From contig NW_024037072.1 in NCBI RefSeq assembly GCF_015706575.1, forward strand, positions 28,645,162-28,709,161: 64,000 bases of DNA, written 5' to 3'. Position numbers and translations under genes: made by a program. This DNA comes from Patiria miniata (Eukaryota > Echinodermata > Asteroidea > Valvatida > Asterinidae). The notes below the pieces were generated by a model, which saw only the letters and a list, made by a program, of their open reading frames with translations, ran no database searches and was not told the DNA's origin. This document shows, in pieces, positions 25,662 through 37,299 of this stretch (its first letter is position 1; each line of letters opens with the position of its first letter).

Positions 25662-28104
25662 AAAATTGAGAAGTTCAAGGAGTTTGTCACATTTTGAGAT
25701 TTGGGCGAAGTTATCAAGAGGCCTTGAAATTTGAATAGGTATTGCCATGGTTCTCTTTTTCACACAAAGCACAGCTTTGCTTTCAATGGAATTAAGAGCC
25801 TAAGGGCGATTCCACGCAAATGTGGACACGGTGAAAAGTAGAAAAGTTATGACATCACCAAAACTACACACGTACAAGCAATACAACCTCAAATGTTGCG
25901 TCAAATTAAAGGTGACAGGCAAACCTTTCACTTGAGTGGTGATCCGGTGCAGTGAGATCGAATAATGGTTAAATGTAATTGTTGTTTAAAAAAAAAATGG
26001 GGGTCCTGCCTAATTTTTTTTTTGAATAGTCATTTTGACACCTCGTCATTGCAAAATGCAAGTGTTACCAGGGTTAGCGATTTTCTTTTTACAAAAATAT
26101 CCCCCACAAATTGATGTTTAAAATTTAAATTAGATTATTTTTTTATAATTTTTTTTATTATTATTTATGATGTGAAATGTAGATAAGGCCAAAAAAAAAG
26201 TCTCCGGTTTCTGGTATGCGCGCGCGTCGCCGTAGCCATGCGCGTCGGCAAAATGAAAAAGTTTTTTTTTCAATGAAAGATGAAGTCTCAAAACCGCCAA
26301 ACTCACTGGTTTGACTGGAATCCTGCTGCTGCACAACTTTAACGTGTTTTTAGATTGGGTTATGGTCGAGAATAAGCTTTATGTGGCCTCTCTGGTCTCC
26401 CATTATATTTGCACTAAGTTTAGTCGGGCACCATTTGCAGTCATCTGCCGACATTTGAAGCAAAAAAAAACAGGTAAAAAAAAAAAAAAAGCCGCGTCGC
26501 CGCACCACTTTTTGGGCAAGCTCCATACCAGAAATCGGAGACTTTTTTTTTTGGCCTAAGGGTACAATGAGAGGATTTCCACCAGATACATGTACATATT
26601 GCATGGGCCGTTCTGTGGAAAACAAGCCCCCCCCCCTAAACAAAATAGACCCATATTGTACATGTAAATAAGGGACTTCAGCAGCGCACCTCTTGAAGTT
26701 TGTCGTGGATTTTCATTGAAATATCTTCCTATTTACATATTTTAGCTTTTAAGTAAATAGCGTCTGTTAATCACTTCAGGTAAAGGTAATGAAGAAATAT
26801 ATATATGTACATCACCCTCGGTGTAAAGTCTCTTTTAGCACGAACATTTCTGTACTACAGTAGATACAGTTTGCGCAAAGTACTTAAATTCCTTGCTGGT
26901 TAGCTCATTTATTTCAACAAAATCTTAATACAAAATATTTCTTCTTTCTTGAAACTGTAGAAAATCATGCCATCTTTTAAAATTCAGACAGTTTAATACA
27001 AGAGCTTATATATTTAATGACAGAATATAAATGTGTACATTTAATGATTTTCATAAACTAAAATATGTTCAAAAACGAATGAATGATTATTTACTCGTCA
27101 AATTGCTTTATTTATTCCTTGGCGCAGTCCAGATCTTACATGTGTAACACATCTCGGTTACTCTCTATGGAGGGGATTTAGTATTCTTTTTAGTGGAAAT
27201 GAAAATCGCAACATTGCATGATCCTTCTCCAAAACTGGTGATTTGGTCATTTTGGAAATAAAACTCTTGAGGTAACGATACTCCAGAGATAGGGGATGGG
27301 GGTAGTGGTCAGAGGAAAGGGGAACCGAGCTATAATTCAGGTATGTATTACATGTAGTTAAATGATTTATTACATAGTGGCAAAATTATAGCATGCAGGC
27401 TTAGCGAGTGCAGGTTCATATCAGAACTCTCTATACTATTTTTGGAAATGACTGAAAACAAATTACCCCAAATTGTTGGGCCAGTTTTGTCCGAAAGAGG
27501 GGCACTTGGGTAAATCTGGGGGGGGGGGGGGGGGGACAAATCCCCCCCCCCCCGTTCCACCGCCCCTGACTACTGAGCAAGATAATCAAATATCTTGCAT
27601 CACCATAACATGGTACATGTACTGTACATGTTTACATTGAGATTTTTTTTGGTGGGGGGGGGGGGGGGGGGTATACAATGCCCCCACACCCCCCCAAACA
27701 AACAGAATTAGATCAGGGAACAGGCCAGTTAGTTGATGGAGGTGAGGGGGATTTCCAGTGGATGGAGGGTGGTTTTAATATTCCATCTACAGTGGATGGG
27801 CTGGGTGCGGTCCGCTTTAGATGAAACAGTGTATGGCTGTTTATCAAATATGGGAACAGCACTTACAAGGAAGCTGCTCTTCATAATAATTTGCAATTAA
27901 CTACGATAAATAGCATCATTCGTGATTATGTACATGTATAATGTGGTGCATATTGCATTTCTTTTTTACTATACGTCTGAGGTGAGCTTGCCTTCCTAAG
28001 AGATGTATTGAGTACATAAAAGCAGTATCGTAATCGCAATTCCATTGTGGCTCTTTTTGTTTTTGAATCAGTTCTTGAGAAGTCATTCCTGCAAATCCAC
28101 ACTC
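25662..28104. other. Intergenic DNA between CYP46A1 and BLOC1S3
   Basis: No gene is recognised. The stretch holds a TAA-type MITE (26187-26556) and long G/C runs at about 27519-27535, 27543-27554 and 27654-27671. A GGGGCACTTGGGTAAA-type word at about 27495 recurs near 46600. CYP46A1 (+) and BLOC1S3 (-) are convergent across this interval. Confidence 0.6.
26187..26556. mobile_element. MITE with TAA target duplication (copy 1 of family M3)
   Basis: A 370-bp non-coding element with inverted ends starting GGCCAAAAAAAAAGTCTCCG. It is flanked by TAA at 26184-26186 and TAA at 26557-26559. A 3-bp TWA target is the PIF/Harbinger habit, so this may be mobilised by a Harbinger transposase, though its ends differ from those of the 9.7-kb element here. 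The interior holds GCGCGCGCGTCGCCGTAGCC and AAAGCCGCGTCGCCGC blocks. Other copies: 46692-47045 (left end lost), 55895-56272 (complete), 12639-13008 (diverged). Confidence 0.85.
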
Positions 28105-31065
28105 CTATGTTCCTCGTTTGTCGATGCAGATATTGGGAATATTTGCACATGAGTTAACGGCATCAAGCTTCTCTTCAATCTGCTTCAGGTCTGTTGTGAA
28201 CACTCTAAGATTGTGGCACACATCCTGTGGAGAAACAAAAAAAAACATAAGGAAACTTTTAAAAGGTTAATCAAGCTTGTCGCCCAGTTTCAAAGTGCTG
28301 TACAGTTTTCCTTTTTTAACAATTCAAATTGTAAAAGTGTTAGTCACCAACCGCATTTCACATAAATACGTTAAGTTCATTTCCTTCAAAGCATTCCGTT
28401 GTATCACTCATTTACTGCTACAACAGGTAATTTTGGGCAGTCACGTTTCTAACATATCAAAATATCTTCATTTACATAATGCATTTTAGATGAGTCCCAA
28501 TATAACTACCCCTGTCCACTAATATCTATCACAAGGCTCAGAAATAAATTCTGTTCCAAAACTCCTACTCATCCCAGGTCTCTTTGGGAGAGTAAAGGCC
28601 CTGAATTCAGAGACTTTGGGTCAACAACTCTGCATGGTCTACATGTACTCCAGAGACATCACATCCGTCCAACATGAGGCCAAAATTTGTAGAATATGCC
28701 CTGGATTTGGACTGAATGCCCATTCGGATTAAATGATGTTATGACATTCATTTGGCTTTCGCTTTCTTGTGTTGTACACATATGAAGTCAGCATTTCTTT
28801 GCATTTCTTTGCAAGATTTCAATAAACATTTTGAAGACTCTGCCAAGAAACAGAGCTTAGACTGGTTACACTATGCTAACAAATGAAAAATAGGGGTGCG
28901 TATTATTTGGGCAGTACGGAAACCGGGTACATTGTACCCGATTGAAGAAAACACGGGAACCCGGGGCCCCGTTATAGAAACCCAACCCCAAATTTAAATC
29001 TCGGAAGTTGCTGCTCCGATTGTTCATTAATTACTATCACATCAATGTGTCAATACAGCAAGATACAAGTGTGAGCTTTATAGCTTTACCGTGTAAAGTG
29101 CAATTTTTCCATGTAGCCTGGTTTTCTTTTGAAAATTCCCCGCAAATGACATTCAAAACGTTCTTTTTCGTAGTCTGAGAAGTTACTAAGTAATGTGTAC
29201 ACTTGGTTATGGGTACCCGATCCCATATTCTGGAACCGGTTCCTGACATCAACAGTCGGGTGCTTGGTTCCGATGCGCAGCCCTAATGAAAGACAAACTG
29301 CCTACATCAAAAAATTAGTTTGAGAAACAAGACAAACTGTACCTGAATCACAGTCTGTGACTTGCCGAGCAACTGGTTAGCCTCAGCCAGTTCCTTAGCC
29401 GATGTATGGAACACACTGGCAACAGCACCATACAGTGCAGTCTGTAAACATGCATTCCTCTCCCGTAGTTTGCGGTGCAGTAATGTGTCATACTTCAGGG
29501 CCGGCAGTTCTTTTTGAGAGGACGGCTTGTCATGTTGGTCTGACTTTGGAAATTGCAGACTGTGGTCTTTTTTTCTTGATGAAAACTCAACTAAAACAAA
29601 GGGGAAAAAATTAGAATACAGATGACACTATATGTACTGTCACACCAGCATAGAACATTTCAAAGATACTGCCATCTTTAAGATCATGTGGTATAGGCCT
29701 ATAATCTTTAAGGGCATTTCATTGAAAATATGTCCCATCATGCTATTTTATTTTATCCACCTGATGATGGGACGTATTTTCAATGAAATGCCCCCACAGA
29801 TAACCACGTGATCAAAAGGATGGCGATATCCGTGAAACAGTGCATGCACATGGGGGTGCCTTCTACTTCCATCACAATTTGCTAAAAAGTATGTTTAATC
29901 TGTTTTTTTTTAATCACTAGGTACACAAAGTATGTAACACAGTGTACAGACCCTAGTAGGCTGGGGTCACATGGAAACAAACAAATATGCCCTATTCTGT
30001 CCGACTCACACTGTCACACTTTTCTTTTTCTTGATCAGGTTTATCTGACTGTACATCTAATACACATACAACATGTATTATAATGGTGGTGTATATCTGA
30101 CCATGAGCCGGTGCGATCCCCTATTGTTTGCGCTCTTTCAGCGGCAGTGCAGTGAACATGCGCAGTGAGCATAATTGGTGACTTCTCACTGTGCTGAATC
30201 TTTGTCTCGCTAAACACTTACATTGCCTTTGTGACTTAGTATTTCAAAAGATGGGAATCAGACCTAATGCAATTTCGGACACTAGTTCCCTTTATTTAAA
30301 GGAAAATCCTCCAGAGCAACGAATCAGAAAAAGCAGATGAAACATTCTGCAAATAAATTTAGGATTCGATTTAAACAATAAAAGAAGATAATTCTTACTT
30401 TTTTGGGACACAAAATATAAAGTTTCAAAAACGACATAGCATACTGCATAGCACAGCATAACTCGAATTCGGGCTGCATAATTGCGAGGAGGGTGCACTA
30501 TTCACCGCTACTACAGTACTAGTAGTAGTAGGCCAAGCGTATGCTCAATGCATGTATGTTGGCAATAGGCTATATGGTGTAGGCCTACTTGTATCTCCGT
30601 GCATGAGGGCGCTATATGATCTGCTAGCTTCAGAACGGAACGGAACAAATGTGGAAACGGTTTTAATACAGCTATTTAACTCTTTTTTTTATGTCATGAT
30701 GAAATTCTGACAAAATCCGAGTTTCATGAAACTAGTAGTACTAGTTGAACTATACCTTTCAGTGGGGGTAATCCTTCGTGCCTGATAGGATCAGACACTG
30801 ATCTCTTTGGTTTCATGCTCGTATCTTCATCGCTGTCTGTTTCCGAGGCTTCTCCCTGTACGATCACCCCGGGCTGGGCGCTCAGCGTGCGCAGCGGTCG
30901 CGGCCGTGGGGGCTTGGACGGGCGAAGTCCGGCATTGGTCTCCCCGCCGCCAGCGCTATCCGTGGTGTCGTCGTTGGTTGTCCCTTCATCTCCATTAGAA
31001 CTGACTTCCTCATCTGTATCAGACTCCTCCGCCTCACCGGAAACCACAGATACAATTTTTGACAT
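28105..31065 (-). CDS. BLOC1S3: BLOC-1 subunit 3
   Basis: Three minus-strand exons, 31065-30756, 29590-29343 and 28224-28105, join in frame to 225 residues (human about 202). BLOC-1 is a cytosolic eight-subunit complex that sorts cargo from endosomes to lysosome-related organelles such as pigment granules. Two acidic family repeats are clear: VVSGEAEESDTDEE near residues 6-19 and IVQGEASETDSDED near 65-78, separated by a Ser/Gly/Thr-rich acidic stretch and a proline-rich RPSKPPRPRPLR. Exon 2 encodes the helical core (YDTLLHRKLRERNACLQTAL, then AVASVFHTSAKELAEANQLL). Exon 3 encodes DVCHNLRVFTTDLKQIEEKL and the short tail ending RGT. An upstream in-frame Met at 31107 would add 14 residues, but Met 31065 fits the family start better. 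Splice sites are canonical. A MITE begins about 260 bp upstream of the start. Confidence 0.9.
29678..29828. mobile_element. Small palindromic element in BLOC1S3 intron 1
   Basis: About 150 bp that folds almost completely. The left arm contains GATCATGTGG, then AAGGGCATTTCATTGAAAAT; the right arm mirrors them as ATTTTCAATGAAATGCCCCC, then CCACGTGATC, and the outermost GCCATC/GATGGC also pairs. It looks like a tiny fold-back MITE. The target duplication is not certain. Confidence 0.6.
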
Positions 31066-31325
31066 GTTATCCGCTGAATTATGCCACTTGCTTACAAATA
31101 AAACCAACTTATTTGGGTCAACACCGATTGCGATGCTGTGTCACACTCACACAGTAACAAACCGTGCTAAGTAAACACTAGATGGGTACCCGAGTTATCA
31201 CCGTGTGATAAAATAACGTGACCTACTTACAGGTACAAGACAACTCTGTGGCTTTTATTCTACGGAGGCTGCGATAATACACAAACGAATCACGAATACC
31301 TCTGTCATTGCATTATGATCATAAT

Positions 31326-32385
31326 TTCGCTCGTACCCCGCCCTGCAAACAGGGCGCGAGCTGGGATGAGCTTCACAGAATCTTGCGAAGGAAGTGGGGT
31401 GGCATTCTGGGTAATTTATCATGACCTTTGCATAAAGACATGAGGCTGCAGCTGTTTAAGACCGCAGTTAGCCAATGCGCGCAAATGCTATCCGAAAACT
31501 TTCTAATATAGAAATGCACACATTCCATTTTGAGCGTCGCATAATTTGAAACTTGACCCTTCGTGAAATCGAACTAAACGGAGTCTGAGCAAGTGACGGG
31601 AATCGAAAATTTACAAAACATAAAGCTTTACAAATTTTCCTGCATTATTACGCTTTTCAACGAAATAAAAGGATTTATGAAAGGGAATAAAAGAGTGATG
31701 GCTCAGTCTTAACGGCCGTTAAAACATTGCAGGGTCGTGGCCGTGATGATGACTTGCAGGTCACAGGTCATGCAAAATCTATTCAATCAGAGCGCAACCT
31801 CGTCCCTAGTGCTTACTTAATTTCCAACCTAGTTTCCAATAGTAAGCCCTGGATAGGAAATTTTCTTCCTGTATCCTGATTCGATACCCGCGCAATTGGC
31901 TAGTAATGGATTTTTATCGTGTATTTGGTGGTGTTATTCACAACGCGCAGTACGTTTTTTTCGCGATTATTCGTCCACGCCTTCTCGAAAATACTCATTT
32001 CCTGCTCAATTTGTTCATATTTATATGAAATGTGATACTACATGTTGTCTCGATAAGATCGCAACAGTTTATTTAAATAAATCGTGTTTTCGTAACTCAC
32101 GCCATGCTCGCGCTGTGACGAATTGACTCTGCTTCTAGCTACCCCAGACACCGCATACAAAAACAAACGCTAATGTAACGCACAAGCAGGCACCAGACTA
32201 TTCCTAATTTGCATACATGCTCAAAAATCTTGCACATGCAAATGATCCAATACCAGGACGAGAGAGCAAGTATTGATGGACGCGTACTGCTCGACACCCC
32301 GAGGACGAGGTTGATCAGAGCGTCAATTCCTCAGCCCTTCCCAGCGTCCTGTTTGCAGGGCGGGGGGGGGGGGGGTACGAGCCAA
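31326..32385. mobile_element. Long MITE, family M9 copy 2
   Basis: The ends match the element at 6371-6907: TTCGCTCGTACCCCGCCCTG on the left, and at the right CCTGTTTGCAGGGCGGGG followed by a long G run and GTACGAGCCAA. The segment 31365-31800 is the inverted counterpart of the interior of copy 1. About 500 bp (31800-32330) has no equivalent there, so this is either a longer progenitor form or an insertion within it. No matching flanking duplication is visible. It lies immediately upstream of BLOC1S3. Confidence 0.7.
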
Positions 32386-33830
32386 CATCTGAATAGTCAA
32401 GTGGAATTAGATCCAATGTTTGACAAGATAATGACCAAATGGTGCAAAAGCACCAAACTTGGCAGATACATTCTCATGATCGACCTTAAAGAAGATGTTT
32501 AGAAGTTAAAGGGGTGACACAAGGGGTGCCTAATTTGCTTAAATCGTAATAGCTGCCGTGTAATACATTTATTCCCATATTGCACCCTTTTTGCCGACTT
32601 CCATTGGTCGAAACCGAGACCCACGCCATGTCACGCCGAGTGACACTAATGAATATACTACCACACGCTATATTGTGTGCCAGGCCGAAATCGGTCAGCC
32701 GTAGTGCTGGAAATTTCGGTTGGAAATTTCCTGGAAATTTTTTTCCTGAATTTGGTTCGAAATTTTCCTTGGAGATGGTTCAAGTTGTAACATTAGCGTC
32801 CGCAACAACAGATTCAGCTGGAATTTGGAATATACTAGGTAAGCTTTGACAGTATTGCCGTTTCGGCATCGATGACGGCGATTTTTTTAACTGACATGAA
32901 GTTTAGAATTTCTTCTTCAATTAGAATGTAACATTAATTTTCAATCATACCGACCATATTTTCTGAGAAACACAACGTTCAAAAGGCAATGGGGGGGGGG
33001 GGGGCTCACGAATTTCACGATCGATCTGTTATACAGCGTCTTAGTACGTAATCGGATTAGCTTTCCCCGACAACGACCGAAGCTTTGCCTTCGCAACCAT
33101 ATGGCTGTGTAGAAACTTTTTTTTATCCTGACACTCGGCCTCCGTAAAATCAAATAGTGTGGGTTGGGGAGGGGGAGGGGAGGGGGAGCTTGGAGGGACG
33201 CGAAGGCGCTGTTCAAAAACGGACATTTCATGGCGACACATGCGCGAAATTCACAAAAAGGCACTGGTAACGCCCGATATGGCACAAAAGAGCACTTGTT
33301 CAGAAAAAAAGCACTTAATTGTTAACAAAGAAGGACAATCTTTACAAATATGGGGGGGGGGGAGGGGTAATCGCTTGTGAAAAAAGGCATATGAATGGAA
33401 GAGGGCAGTTATTACGCCTATGATACGGAAAATCATGTGAAAATAATGACATCATAGTTTTTAGTCCAGAAAAAGGGGGGGGGGGACGAGGTATCTGTAA
33501 ATTGGACTTAAATTGGGCCTTACATGGGGGAATGGAACAGATTCAAAGAAATTCCCAAATTTACTTGATATGTGAAGAAAAAAAAACATTTTGACGTATA
33601 TAGAAATAACTGTTAAAAACAACCATAATCTCTTATTTTGGGGATTTTCTTTGAACAATTTTACGAACAACAATGCGACAAAGAGTACCCCCCCCCCCCA
33701 CCCTCCCCAACAAAAAAAGACCTCAAAAGCAACGCAGAAATTACATGCGATTTTTGCAGTTCATTTAATTTCCAATTTAAGACTATACCTCAAAGACATT
33801 TTTACCTTCTGGCATGATACTCATATGACA

Positions 33831-34228
33831 CAGGGTTCGACTTTAGCGGTTGTCCACTAACCAAATGCTAGTCAAATCAGCTAGCGGCGGGCTAATCAAA
33901 CAGTTCCTTAAGTAGCCCGGCTGGCAAGTCAAAATTATTGGGATACGGCAAAGATGACAGCAAAGGAAGAAATAAATCATTAAATTCAGAAAGCAAACCT
34001 GTACCAATTTGTGTATAAATTGTATTAACTATTTAGGGTTAAATTATTTTATCTGTTTAATAAAAACACTGACAAGATTGACTCAGGATACATGTTTGAC
34101 ATGTATGCACATTATTGCATATGGGACACTCTATAAAAGAAAAAAGATGCGGGCCAGGGAAACTACCCGCGGGCTAGTAAAAAGTCAGTCTCAGTATAGT
34201 GAAACAAACGAGTTAAAGTCGAACCCTG
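33831..34228. mobile_element. TIR element in copy A, hAT-like ends
   Basis: A 398-bp element with ends CAGGGTTCGACTTTA and TAAAGTCGAACCCTG. CAGGG termini are typical of hAT elements. It is absent from the matching place in copy B (about 48198-48215, CTCATGTGGAACTG), so it entered after the duplication. ACTCATAT stands just left and ACTCATGT just right, a probable imperfect 8-bp target duplication. There is no coding capacity. Confidence 0.65.
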
Positions 34229-34954
34229 ACTCATGTTGAACTGTACATTCAAACATTTCGCGTACATGATTTCAAATAGATAATGTCAACATTATACTAG
34301 GGAAGGTGTTCCCTCAGCAAAATCAACAGTGAGGCCAAGAAAAAAAGTGTTGTGTTTCCTATTACCTAATTTTATTTTTAGGATCGGGGGTACATTTTTT
34401 TCTCTAAATTGCTATAGCCAAATATATAGGGTGGGGTGTGTGGTCGAATCCTGTTTCTTTAAATTTGGTTGCATGCAATAGTAACACATGAATACATGTA
34501 TGTGACTGCTATGAACGGTTCATTCTGCCGTTTGCTGCACTTTTAGGCTTCGTTTTAATACTGCACTGCCGGGAAAAAAATGCAGAATGATGTTCACAAA
34601 ACCTAGGGTGGGCCGGCACTATCAGTTTTTAAAAACAAATTAAAAAGATTTAGAATCTCTTGGAATTTCTAGGTTGGTTTGGGTAATCAGAAACACAGGC
34701 GAACATGCGCTCATTAGCAAAACAGTTTTTTTATCGAAATGGATGTGACGATGCAATCTCACCTTTACTACGTACAAGTTTACCCCCCGCATGCACTCTG
34801 ATGAAAACTAGCTACTGCAGAAACCATAACCGGCTGAAGTTTCCTTGAATGACTAAAAGCTGAAACCAAAACACAACTCCCTACGTACCTTGAGTGATCA
34901 AAGGATATACATATATGTCTAAACTTAACTTGATATATAGTTATTATGTCATAG

Positions 34955-35034
34955 AATTTTAACGATCGCCCGTTGAGCGCTGACCACGCTGTCAGCAAGT
35001 GGCTGATCATGAACTGTCATCGAACAACCTGAAA
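34955..35034 (-). other. Exon-like block conserved between the two duplicates (copy A)
   Basis: On the minus strand this block starts after a TTTTTTTCAG-like acceptor and reads CSMTVHDQPLADSV, then VSAQRAIV, before a stop. The copy B counterpart (49712-49786) reads CLMTVHDQPHADSV, then FSAQRAIV, after a similar AG. It could be an exon of another transcript or downstream non-coding DNA kept by common descent. It is not joined to the peptide gene, which has its own stop and polyadenylation signal upstream. Confidence 0.35.
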
Positions 35035-35319
35035 AAAATGAAAACAAATAATCTGTAAGGTATGGAAACGTGCCAAGTACATACATCTGCTGAAACAAAA
35101 TGCACCTCATCAAAAACCATCGCATTAACTTGTAACCACTGGCGCAGCATGCGACCAAGTCTGAAATAAAATTGTAAGACAAAGTCCTGAAATTGTTCTG
35201 GATTCACGGTTTAGTAAAATAATTAGCTTCGATAAGACCTAATCTTCATCTTCAATTGACTTATCACCGTTTGTGAGTTAGCAACACCCAATTAGACTAC
35301 CATATGGCATGTTTGTACG

Positions 35320-35505
35320 TTATAGTATACAAATATAACATGGTTTGAGGGTGGACAGTCGATATTCGCTCCCCGAGGTATTGGAAGTTGACAAACTTGT
35401 TCCCGAGGGGAAGCTGAGGGAACTAGTTTGTCAACTTCCAATACCGAGGGGAGCGAATATCGGCTGTCCACCCGAAATAAACCATGTTATATTTGTTTTA
35501 CTATA
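35320..35505. repeat. Long palindrome, arms about 85 bp
   Basis: The left arm (from CAAATATAACATGGTTT through GGACAGTCGATATTCGCTCC to GGTATTGGAAGTTGACAAAC) is mirrored on the right with few mismatches and a loop of about 12 bases near 35410. Part of the arm recurs near 38055-38090. Probably a fold-back transposon; it is absent from copy B. Confidence 0.8.
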
Positions 35506-35784
35506 CCTCATACATATAAAACTTCACCAGTTCACCAAAAGAATCGTATTGCTCAACTTCACTAGTTCAGTTCGTTTACAATGCAGTGCAGCTGTAAATA
35601 GTTTGTGTGCAACATTCTTTTGTACAGGAGACATCTTTATTGTCCATAAATATTTTCTAGTTCGGCATCATTGAGCTCGCTCGGAAAAATAACGCACCGT
35701 GCAACCACTCTCATCAAGTGCAACTCGTTTGGACGATGTTCGCGCGTGCGTACTACACCCGTGCGACAGTTCCAAGATTGCTTT

Positions 35785-35853
35785 GTAAAGCGCATGCGTA
35801 GTAGACTGTCTCACAGGTAACCTGTGCGACAGTCTACTACGCATGCGTATTTA
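35785..35853. repeat. Hairpin with 28-bp arms and a one-base loop
   Basis: CGCATGCGTAGTAGACTGTC leads to ACAGGT, a single A, ACCTGT, and back through GACAGTCTACTACGCATGCG. Only one pair in the stem is mismatched. Another weaker inverted pair lies outside it: 35900-35970 against 36125-36195, sharing ATGTATGAGG and GAATTGACCAG. Together these suggest a composite fold-back element at about 35.3-36.2 kb. Confidence 0.8.
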
Positions 35854-36195
35854 CCCTGTGCGTGAATCCTCGCGCGCGCGCTTGGTAAACAGCAAGAATA
35901 ACATCTGGCATGTGATGGCGAATTGACCAGTGAGTGTTCGGCTCTCGACCATGAATATGTATGAGGAATAGTTACTTTGTTTGTCTCAGATGTTGCGCCT
36001 TCTGCGTCCATTTGTATATCATGTAATTGGACATTATATAACCGACATACATATCCTTGTCATTTGATTGGTGGAACTCACATCACGTGGCATTCGTTAT
36101 TGCTCCCATTCATGCCTCGGCTCAAAAAGTATTACTATACCTCATACATATTCATGATCAAGAGCCGAACTCTCTCTGGTCAATTCACCATCACA

Positions 36196-37232
36196 TAGTT
36201 GAACAATTGTTACGTGTGGTTGATTTACAAATACAAATGTATTGAATCTCTTGGCCATCGCAAGGACTCAGTTCGCCTCAGCAGAGAGAAAGTGTGGATG
36301 AATCGTCTTCGAACTATTCAACCACATGGTCTCAACATCCAACTTGGAAATGATTAATCCTTTTCTTCCTCCATTGTCTTCTGTTACAGATAATCCATCT
36401 GGTCTTCCTTGTTTGTGTTTACCCATCTTCCCCCAGCTTTCATCCCTTTCCACCTCAATACTGTTCCCCCCCCCCCCCCCCATCATCCCTTCACTCTCAC
36501 ACTCTTTTGTCCGTTCCCACTCCCTGTGCCCTTTGATCCTTCCCCTTTCTGGTCCCTCCCCTGTTTACACAAGACCCCCTTGTGGTTTGCCATCTCCCTT
36601 TGTTTCTTTGTTCTCTCATCCACTCTCCCCTGCATCTTTCCACACCTTTCACACCTAATCCTCCTTTTGTGTTTCTTCTTTCAGCCCTGCATGTTTGTGT
36701 GCACCATGTTTATGTATGTACCTCTGTCATGTCTGTTTTAGCCTCTGAAGAAGAACTTGCTAAGTTCGCAACGTCAGGCCACATTAATTTTAAGATTTAT
36801 ATATTTCAGGCCCATCCAGTCAGTAAGCAGTTTGCAGCAGTTTAACTTTGTTCAAATACAAATGTAGGTATTTTTAGTCAAAGTCCAAAAAATGGACAAT
36901 GCCGTGGTTGGTTGGTTTTCTCTTGTTTGATAACGACTGATGACTGGTCTTTCATAATTAGATACCAAGTAGAATTTTTGAAAAGCACACTTGACAAAAA
37001 TCGACATTTTAAAATTGGTGATTTGAGTCCCCAGCGCAGTTGGCAAATGGAGGCGAGTTCATATTTAAGCATTTCTGTCCCTAGTGGATTGATAGTATGA
37101 TCCAATCTTTTTTGTAGATAACAACCAAGACACATAGCATTCTTACCATGCATAATAAGAAAATTTATGCATTCAGGTTTGCTTGGATTTGTAAAAAAAG
37201 GAGAGTGGAGCATTTTTTTGGGACACCCTGTA
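36196..37232. mobile_element. TIR-type element (copy 1), interrupted by a nested insertion
   Basis: The right end, complement of TACAGGGTGTCCCAAAAAAA, and the interior match a second copy at 44456-44861 on the opposite strand. The match resumes on both sides of the nested insert at 36242-36852. TACAGGGTGTCCC ends occur on some Tc1/mariner-like elements, but no transposase is present and the class is uncertain. It is absent from copy B of the duplication. Confidence 0.6.
36242..36852 (+). mobile_element. Nested retroelement-like insertion, possibly Penelope-like
   Basis: A 611-bp insert flanked by 14-bp direct repeats, CAAATACAAATGTA, at 36228-36241 and 36853-36866. The uninterrupted copy at 44.8 kb shows what the empty locus looks like. 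A 14-bp duplication fits target-primed reverse transcription. Near the right end, CTGAAGAAGAACTTGCTAAG followed by TTCGCAACGTC resembles the hammerhead-type motif of Penelope-like elements, in degenerate form. Most of 36350-36690 is a pyrimidine-rich tract. Confidence 0.5.
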
Positions 37233-37253
37233 TTATAAATTAGGCCTCAAATA

Positions 37254-37259
37254 TTTATT
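37254..37259 (-). promoter_or_regulatory. Polyadenylation signal of peptide gene A
   Basis: AATAAA on the minus strand lies about 41 nt past the stop. The same hexamer in the same context (AATAAATATT) follows gene B, so it is conserved between the duplicates. Confidence 0.6.
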
Positions 37260-37299
37260 CATCTTACTTGTTTTATTTCTTTTATTGGTTTGAATCGTC

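Noticed and set aside
30807-31174. Plus-strand open frames opposite BLOC1S3 exon 1
   Set aside because: They mirror the biased codons of the acidic Ser/Asp/Glu-rich exon on the other strand.
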